Source: Fragum whitleyi (lineage: Eukaryota; Mollusca; Bivalvia; Cardiida; Cardiidae). From it: a stretch of DNA of 64,000 bases. Positions 58,279 to 64,000 of the stretch are shown in pieces (the first letter of the stretch is position 1; every line of letters starts with the position of its first letter). The stretch is from assembly GCA_948146395.1 (NCBI GenBank), contig OX411544.1, forward strand, positions 60,349,856-60,413,855, in the 5' to 3' direction. Below the pieces are notes generated by a model. It saw nothing but the letters and a program-made list of their open reading frames with translations. It did no database searches and was not told where the DNA came from. The translations under genes and the position numbers were made by a program.

Positions 58279-58447
58279 ATACTTTAACAAATTGATCCTA
58301 GGCGTTTAGATATTTAAGAAATCAACTTTTTGTACTTGTACAGTTGTTTGACTGTATGGAAGCAAGGGAAGAATATATGTGTGTATTTAAAGTCTTTGAA
58401 AAATGCGAAGCTCTTAAGAAAATGTGGCGTAAAAGCCCAAGGGAAAT

Positions 58448-58789
58448 TACATTTTATCCACTTGTCCATTTGGCAAGTAAAAAATGATTTTCTACTTGTT
58501 TAGGATCAAAACATATCTTGCTCGCAAAGAAGACAGTGGATTGATTTTGAAAAAAAACAACCAAAAACATTGTTTTTAGGGCCCAGCATTTTCTTCCTTA
58601 AAAATAATGTTGTCTACCTTTTGATATATAATCATTTTGTTAATTAATCTTACGGAATTATTTAGTACCATTCCAAGATTTTCCCTTGTATTAATTTGTC
58701 CATGGAAAAGTAGCATTGAAAAATGTACTTGTCTTTGGTTAGAAAAGGTCTTGTCAGACAAGTTTGGCATGGGAATTTCACATCCCTGA
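58448..58789. mobile_element. MITE family R, copy 4
   Basis: TTTTATCCACTTGTCCATTT to GACAAGTTTGGCATGGGAAT and TTTCACATCCCTG, with the central hairpin remnant (CCCAGCATTTTCTTC). If the 3' UTR extends past 58790 this copy is transcribed with PYG. Confidence 0.7.
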
Positions 58790-59320
58790 AGCCATGCAAA
58801 GTCTAAAGAAAATGGATTTATTTTGCAAAAAGTATTGAATTATTTTGATTATGCTTGCAGACTTTATTTGATTTCTTTCACGTTCATGGGTGTAGTGAAT
58901 AAGCATTTAATTGGAATTAGATTCATAAGAACAGATTAAATAGGTTTTGTTGAATACCTGGCATGAATTCTTACTTTTGAAGAAAATATTTTTTCATGAT
59001 AAAAGTAAAATTTGACCATGTCCATAGAAATGAAAAGAAAATGAATATTTAAATTGTTAATGCATTTTTAATTTGGCTGAATGTAAAAGAAAGTAGATCC
59101 ATTTAAATTTTCGAAATGTAGGTGTCTGCAAAATGTAGGTAGGATGTATATTTGATCTGACCCTCCAAATACTGCTGTCAAAGATTTTGTAGTCACCTTT
59201 CGATTAAAATTAGCATTAACATTATCATTCTGTTAGATCTGTGAATAACATGATTTTGATTACATATCAGTGTTCGTCATGATTCAATGTTACCAAAGAA
59301 CATGCAATTGTGCTTTGGTC

Positions 59321-59326
59321 AATAAA
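59321..59326 (+). terminator. Candidate polyadenylation signal AATAAA
   Basis: Canonical hexamer about 1 kb after the stop. Another at 60151-60156. Chosen by position only. Confidence 0.3.
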
Positions 59327-60200
59327 ATTTTCCATAAATTACTTAAAAAAGAAGCCATTATTTTAGGCATAAAACCTTGAATTCCATGTACATTGTACTT
59401 GAGATTATATTTGTATTTCATGGCATTGAATGTTAGATAAGCATTTATGAAGTGTATGACTGTTGCCTCCAAGCTTTAAGTTTAGTTGTGTAGTTAAATT
59501 ATGATAGGTATAATATATTAAAAATAAGACACAAACCTTTGCTAAAAAATTGCAAGATAACTGTCTGGCTTAGTAATGTAAATAGAAAACATTTTTTACA
59601 CTCCAATGTGTAAAAGGACTCTTTAAAATTCCTTTGCATGTGGTCTTCATATAATCATCTGTGAAAAATGAAATGTCTTAATTATAACTAGATTTAGCTG
59701 AAGCAACAGCACTCTAGCTATCCAAGGAAAAGAAACAACATTATAATCATTATTACGATTACGCCTGTGTGTGACATTTTCAACAATTAGACACTTGCAT
59801 GAGGTAGAAACATTTAGTAGCCCAGATAATTACATGGTGAAATTAGAAGATTGCCTAGCTGGCTGAGATATTTTGAGACCTTATTTATCTACAAATCACA
59901 TAGTAAAGACTTTGGTCAGACTGTGCAGATGCACAAGATGGCCAGAGTCTTTGCTTTGTGTACATTTGAAATTAATGGAAATGTCTCTCACAGGCTCAAT
60001 TATTTTTCATTCAGATACAAGATCATCATTTCTTGTGTCTTTTTGTTAACATGACTTGTGCTAAACACATGATCACTGGATTACAGTTTGTTTATGTTTC
60101 TATTTTGGTATCTCTGTTACTTAATCAATAAGATTTGAGTTCATAGATTGAATAAAGGACCTAATCATTGGATGACCATGGAAACAGAAACGTAAGTTTA

Positions 60201-60296
60201 AAAGTCTGATGGGGGGGAATTATATGCGAAGCAAAATCCTTGGGCTCCTCCTTTGGAGTTTACTTTATGCATATAACTCCTCCTCCATTAGACTTT
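60201..60296. repeat. Foldback repeat, 96 bp
   Basis: AAAGTCTGATGGGGGGGAAT..TATATGC is inverted as GCATATAACTCC..CATTAGACTTT around a loop with CCTTGGGCTCCTCC. Confidence 0.65.
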
Positions 60297-60418
60297 GTTC
60301 ATGGACACATCAACATGAAAATGAAATTATTTCATAAATTAAAGTGCTTAAAGCGTTGTCACTAATCGTGAGTCAATATAAAATTTGAAGTTGTGATAAT
60401 TAAACTTTTCTAGTTTAA

Positions 60419-60512
60419 GATGGATAATCAGGTGGTATAGACTAAGATTAGACAACACATTATGTTGAGGCTGATCTGTGCCTATACCTCCTGCCAAAGC
60501 AGGAATTTTCAG
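60419..60512. mobile_element. Decayed MITE M fragment
   Basis: CAGGTGGTATAGACTAAGAT, GAGGCTGATCTGTG and CTCCTGCCAAAGCAGGAAT, in family M order. Confidence 0.45.
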
Positions 60513-62991
60513 TTAAGGTCTTTTTTCATCTTGGCAACTCAAATCAATTTTTGTTTGTTATTTTTTCACCCTTCTTTTTTGTTATGTTATTCTTTTTTGT
60601 TAAAAAGACTCAATATCAAATATCAATTTTCACAGCTTTAAATGTTCAAATTTATACATTATTTTCGTAATCTTCAGTTCTAATGATGATATATTTTGTT
60701 AGTTTTTCAAAGTTGTGGCATGTCACAGGAAAAGGGGCTTTTTGGGAATTATGAAACTATTGAGTTATATGGTTATATTTATTGTGGATTCTCACTTGAA
60801 TGAAGTCAGCAAGATATTAATATAAGATAGAGAAAATGAGCTATTTCTAGCAAGAATACTGGTAGTATAACTCTCGCAAGTCATTGTCCTATTTTAGTGT
60901 AAATTTTGTAAAAAACACTTCTCAAGTGTCAGTGTAGTGTTATATACAGTATAATACTGTATGGGTACTAATAGTATTGATAGTTTTATAGTGATCCTTA
61001 CTAGACTTGCACTTTCTGGCATTGATTTGAAACCCTCAGCTCATCCCAGAAGGCTCCCTACTTTGATGACCTGTCATAAAAAACTTATATTTTCATAGAT
61101 GTTGTTACAGCATGGAGTAAATTGGTGCATCCCCATGAGAAGATCTATATTTTGCCATATATACTAGCTCGTAGACATTTTTTTACATTCTCAGCAATTT
61201 TTCTACTGTTAATTTTTATGCCTGTAGTGTTGCCCTGCGTTCAGGATAGCAAAGCACATGTGAGTGTTTCAGAAATGATTCCCTGCATTTCCTAGTCAAA
61301 TATTGCTAGTTTCAAATTTTTGGCGCTTGCTTGTTCTTTGTTTTTCCTGAATACAGGGTTGGTTTTGATGATGGTGTATATTTTGTAAGGGTAAAGTGAT
61401 TATTTATAAATGTAAATGTATGGTGCAATTAACCAAATATTTCACAGAGCTTTGAATGAGAGGGAAAGGGGACAGTTATGAATCTGTTATTTGGTTTCAA
61501 AACCCTAATTTGTGGTTTTTCATTTGAATTGTCTTTTCAACACAATTCAATTGAATGCCCACAAAGATAAAGGAATAATGAAATTTTGCTTTTTTTAATT
61601 TGATACCATTCCCTCTCTTTTAAGAGCACTGGTTTGTAGATCTGTTGTATTTGACACAAAAACTTACCCACGAGTGTGATTTTGAAGATAAGTGTGAGAG
61701 GAATGAGAAAGAATTTAATTTTGGAAATGGAGAAAAAGCCATGTACAAGCAAATTCTTCATTTTCCTTATTGTTTGTATGAATGAGATCCTACGTCCAAT
61801 CCTAAGCCACAGTGAATATCCATTCTGACAATTGTTTTGCATCAAAGGGCATATATTTGCAAGTCTTAATTGAAAAAGAAGCCAGATGCTGGAAAAAATG
61901 TTGTGATCATATTGGTGCACAAAAAAGAACTATGGTTAGGTGCTCCAGCTGCTTGGTTTCAAGTGAATGTGGTTTAAAATAAGTCTTTAAAACCATTAAA
62001 ACAGTTTTGTAACTCAAAAGACGAAGGTTTTCAAAATTCCATCCATTTGAAATTATTGTCTGCATTATCCTTCAATTTTGACCAGTCTAAAATAATGTCC
62101 TCTAGTAATGGGTTTAACAATCTCTTGCCCCAAAACTAGATGTCATTGTCACTTCATTTGTACAAATGTCAAACATATATCCTTTTAAGCATTATCCTTT
62201 GCCATAATCAGAATTTATTTTGTTGGTGTTATTGTTATAGTCTAATTTAGTTAACTTTTTAGTCTAAAAACCTGTAACTTAGCAAGATCTGTTGTGTTTT
62301 TGCAGGTTTAAACATTTGTATCTACTTTATTATTTTTGACTATTTTGTGTGTGCATGATGGAAAGACATTGAGGAGCCTGGAAAATTGTACAGTGTTTTT
62401 CGATCAAGTCATAATGTTGGGCATACATGAAATTGCTGAAAATGTCATGCACAGGCTTATTTATTTCAAACAACGAATATAAGTTGGTATTGTTTTTTGC
62501 CCATCCACTGCTGTCTTTGATTTAATGCAATTTTGTCAACATCTTTATTTAGCATGACAAGGGTTTATAATGGAACTGGAGGTAAAACAGGTTTGACTGT
62601 AAAATAGTATCCCTATCTATTTTGAAATGTCTACGAAATTCTGAATCTTTGTTATATATTTCCCTGTGACATGTTTGTGGAATTAAAACAATGAAATTGC
62701 ATATTATTAAAGTATTAAAATTAGCACTAATGGTTTAAGGCTCATCATATTTGCATACTTGATTGTGGCTTGAAGAAAAGCATATGGTAAGATTTGTCAT
62801 TTAAAGTTTATATGGTGGAAGGATAATTACTTTCGTAAAATAAGTAAAGGTAGCATGAAAATAAGATTTAGAAATATACTTAAGTGTTTGTTTTCAAAGT
62901 ACATGCATTTAATTGAAAGACTGGGATTATCTTAATTTTGGGTGAAGTGACTTACAAAAAAAAAAGAAAAAAAAAATCAACACACGTACAA

Positions 62992-63020
62992 AACAACAAC
63001 AACAACAACAACAACAACAC
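62992..63020. repeat. (AAC)n microsatellite
   Basis: AACAACAACAACAACAAC run. Confidence 0.9.
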
Positions 63021-63046
63021 AAGATCTTTCAATGCAAATGAACAAG

Positions 63047-63122
63047 TTGATGGGTTAGGGCAAGACTATTGCAAGTGCCTATAAATTTATAGGCACCTAC
63101 AATAGTGTTGCATTGACCCCTC
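63047..63122. repeat. Palindromic hairpin family Q-like (copy 7)
   Basis: TGATGGGTTAGGGCAAGACT..AAGTGCCTATAAA pairs with TTTATAGGCACCT..TTGCATTGACCCCTCA. Close in design to the 52976 copy. Confidence 0.7.
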
Positions 63123-64000
63123 AAAGTGCTTAAGATTTGAGTACCTATCAGTTTATATGCATTCACTGGTGTGTCATAATATTCAACACCTTTGGTGCTG
63201 ATTATAGTTAAACATATAACACTATACCTCATTTTGTGCTGAGTATTGTGATCCTTTGTCATTTCTTGTAACTTGAAACTTGACTCATTTTGTTTTGGAT
63301 TTTCTTGATGATTTGTTTTGCTTGCTTTCAAAAATCAATCCACAAATATGCTGTTTTTGTTGACAAAAATTTAAAGAAAAATGGAACTTTTAAGAACCAG
63401 CATTACATTTTTTTTGTTCTGTATGTAGCATAATTAAAAAATGTTTATCCAATACCTTTTCAGTATTTTCTGAGAGATATTTCAAAGTTCTATAAACATG
63501 GTATGGAAAAAGGATAATCTTTATTAATCATTTCCTAGTTTTCCTGTAATTATTTCTTTTCTTGAAATTTTAATTTGCTAAGACAAAAAAGATAAGAACA
63601 ACAATGAATTTGTGGAAGGTTTTGATAAAAATATCTGTTGGTTTTGGTTTGTAACACAAGATGATGTTAAATATTATGGGCACTGCATGTATTCTATTTT
63701 TTGTTTACTTTTTGCAATTCTGTTTACATGTAGAAACCTCCCATGGGGACTGTTTATATATATTAGTTATTTGATAATTAAAAATTTATAATAAAAGTCA
63801 CTAAAGAAAATACTTATTTCTTGCTCACACCCCTTTTAAGCCTGAATTACAGTCACATCTTTGCTGCATTTTGGTGGATTATCTTGAACTAACTGTAGAT
63901 TATCAAGTGATGATTCACCGCTTTTGACGTTATGTTAGGTATGACATCATCAAAGTTTCACAAAAATGCATCAATAGATATAGAAAGATTCAGATAAATG

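Larger units (their letters stand above)
53799..58003. mobile_element. 4.2-kb non-autonomous element with long inverted ends
   Basis: The left 165-200 bp (GTCCGGCAGCA.., GTCTATAGA, CCGGTTGATGCCACATTGGC, ATCATTGGGCAA) are repeated inverted at the right end (TTGCCCAATGATGCCAAGG, TCTATAGACGGC, TGCTGCCGGAC). TA flanks both ends. Next to the left end are about five copies of a roughly 150-bp unit with ATGGC.GCCAAAAT phrases (to about 54440). Inside are a reversed family B element and three G/C homopolymers, but no transposase frame. It fills most of intron 16. Superfamily open; TA flanks could mean Tc1/mariner. Confidence 0.7.
58279..59330 (+). other. Probable PYG 3' UTR
   Basis: Downstream of the stop, no further coding. 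Possible poly(A) signals: ATTAAA near 58935 and AATAAA at 59321-59326. It contains a MITE R copy. The 3' end cannot be fixed without transcripts. Confidence 0.4.
60513..64000. other. Downstream DNA without recognised gene
   Basis: AT-rich. Holds a hairpin relic near 61722-61770 (AATGGAGAAAAAGCC..AAATTCTTCATTTTCC), SINE and MITE crumbs near 61935 and 62550, an (AAC)n tract and one hairpin of family Q type. No coding similarity found on either strand. Confidence 0.45.

Overview
The window is animal nuclear DNA: AT-rich, intron-rich and full of transposable elements. The repeat content points to a bivalve mollusc: tandem-core elements with tetranucleotide microsatellites like the 'pearl' elements of bivalves, tRNA-derived SINEs with a CAAT/AAAC tail, and many palindromic MITEs. 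The species cannot be named from the sequence alone.

The only host gene I can support is glycogen phosphorylase (PYG) on the + strand. Seventeen coding exons run from 13444 to 58278, all with GT...AG introns and matching phases. Joined, they give an open reading frame of 2559 nt (852 residues plus stop). The N-terminal phosphoserine, AMP-site residues, active-site residues and the pyridoxal-phosphate lysine are all present, at the same numbering as vertebrate muscle phosphorylase. The gene looks intact and regulated by phosphorylation and AMP.

Layout. 1-13.3 kb is upstream DNA without a recognisable host gene: a pearl-like element, a ~1 kb mariner-type element, another TIR element, a long (ATGG)n tract, and a CR1-like LINE split by a foldback element. 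13.4-25.5 kb is exon 1 and the 11.9 kb intron 1, which holds a foldback element with a miniature LTR retrotransposon (TRIM) inside it, several tandem-core elements nested in one another, and a LINE nested in a SINE. 25.5-36.9 kb carries exons 2-4 in large repeat-rich introns. 36.9-52.9 kb carries exons 4-16 in compact introns, many with a MITE, hairpin or SINE within 20-110 nt of a splice site. Intron 16 (5.2 kb) is mostly a 4.2 kb element with inverted ends. 58.3-64 kb is 3' UTR or intergenic DNA.

Most notable observations. (1) At least six structurally parallel element families share one layout: a 5' hairpin, a CCGT/CTGT microsatellite, tandem 135-177 bp cores, the complement of the 5' arm, a 3' hairpin, then CTTGTT or CTAGTT. 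This fits the published description of Helentron-associated elements (HINEs). (2) A 112-bp array in intron 13 repeats the 3' end of exon 13 together with its splice donor eight more times. (3) Intron 8 holds a diverged copy of the 3' end of exon 8 whose donor GT is lost. (4) One palindromic hairpin family lies just inside the 5' end of four PYG introns.
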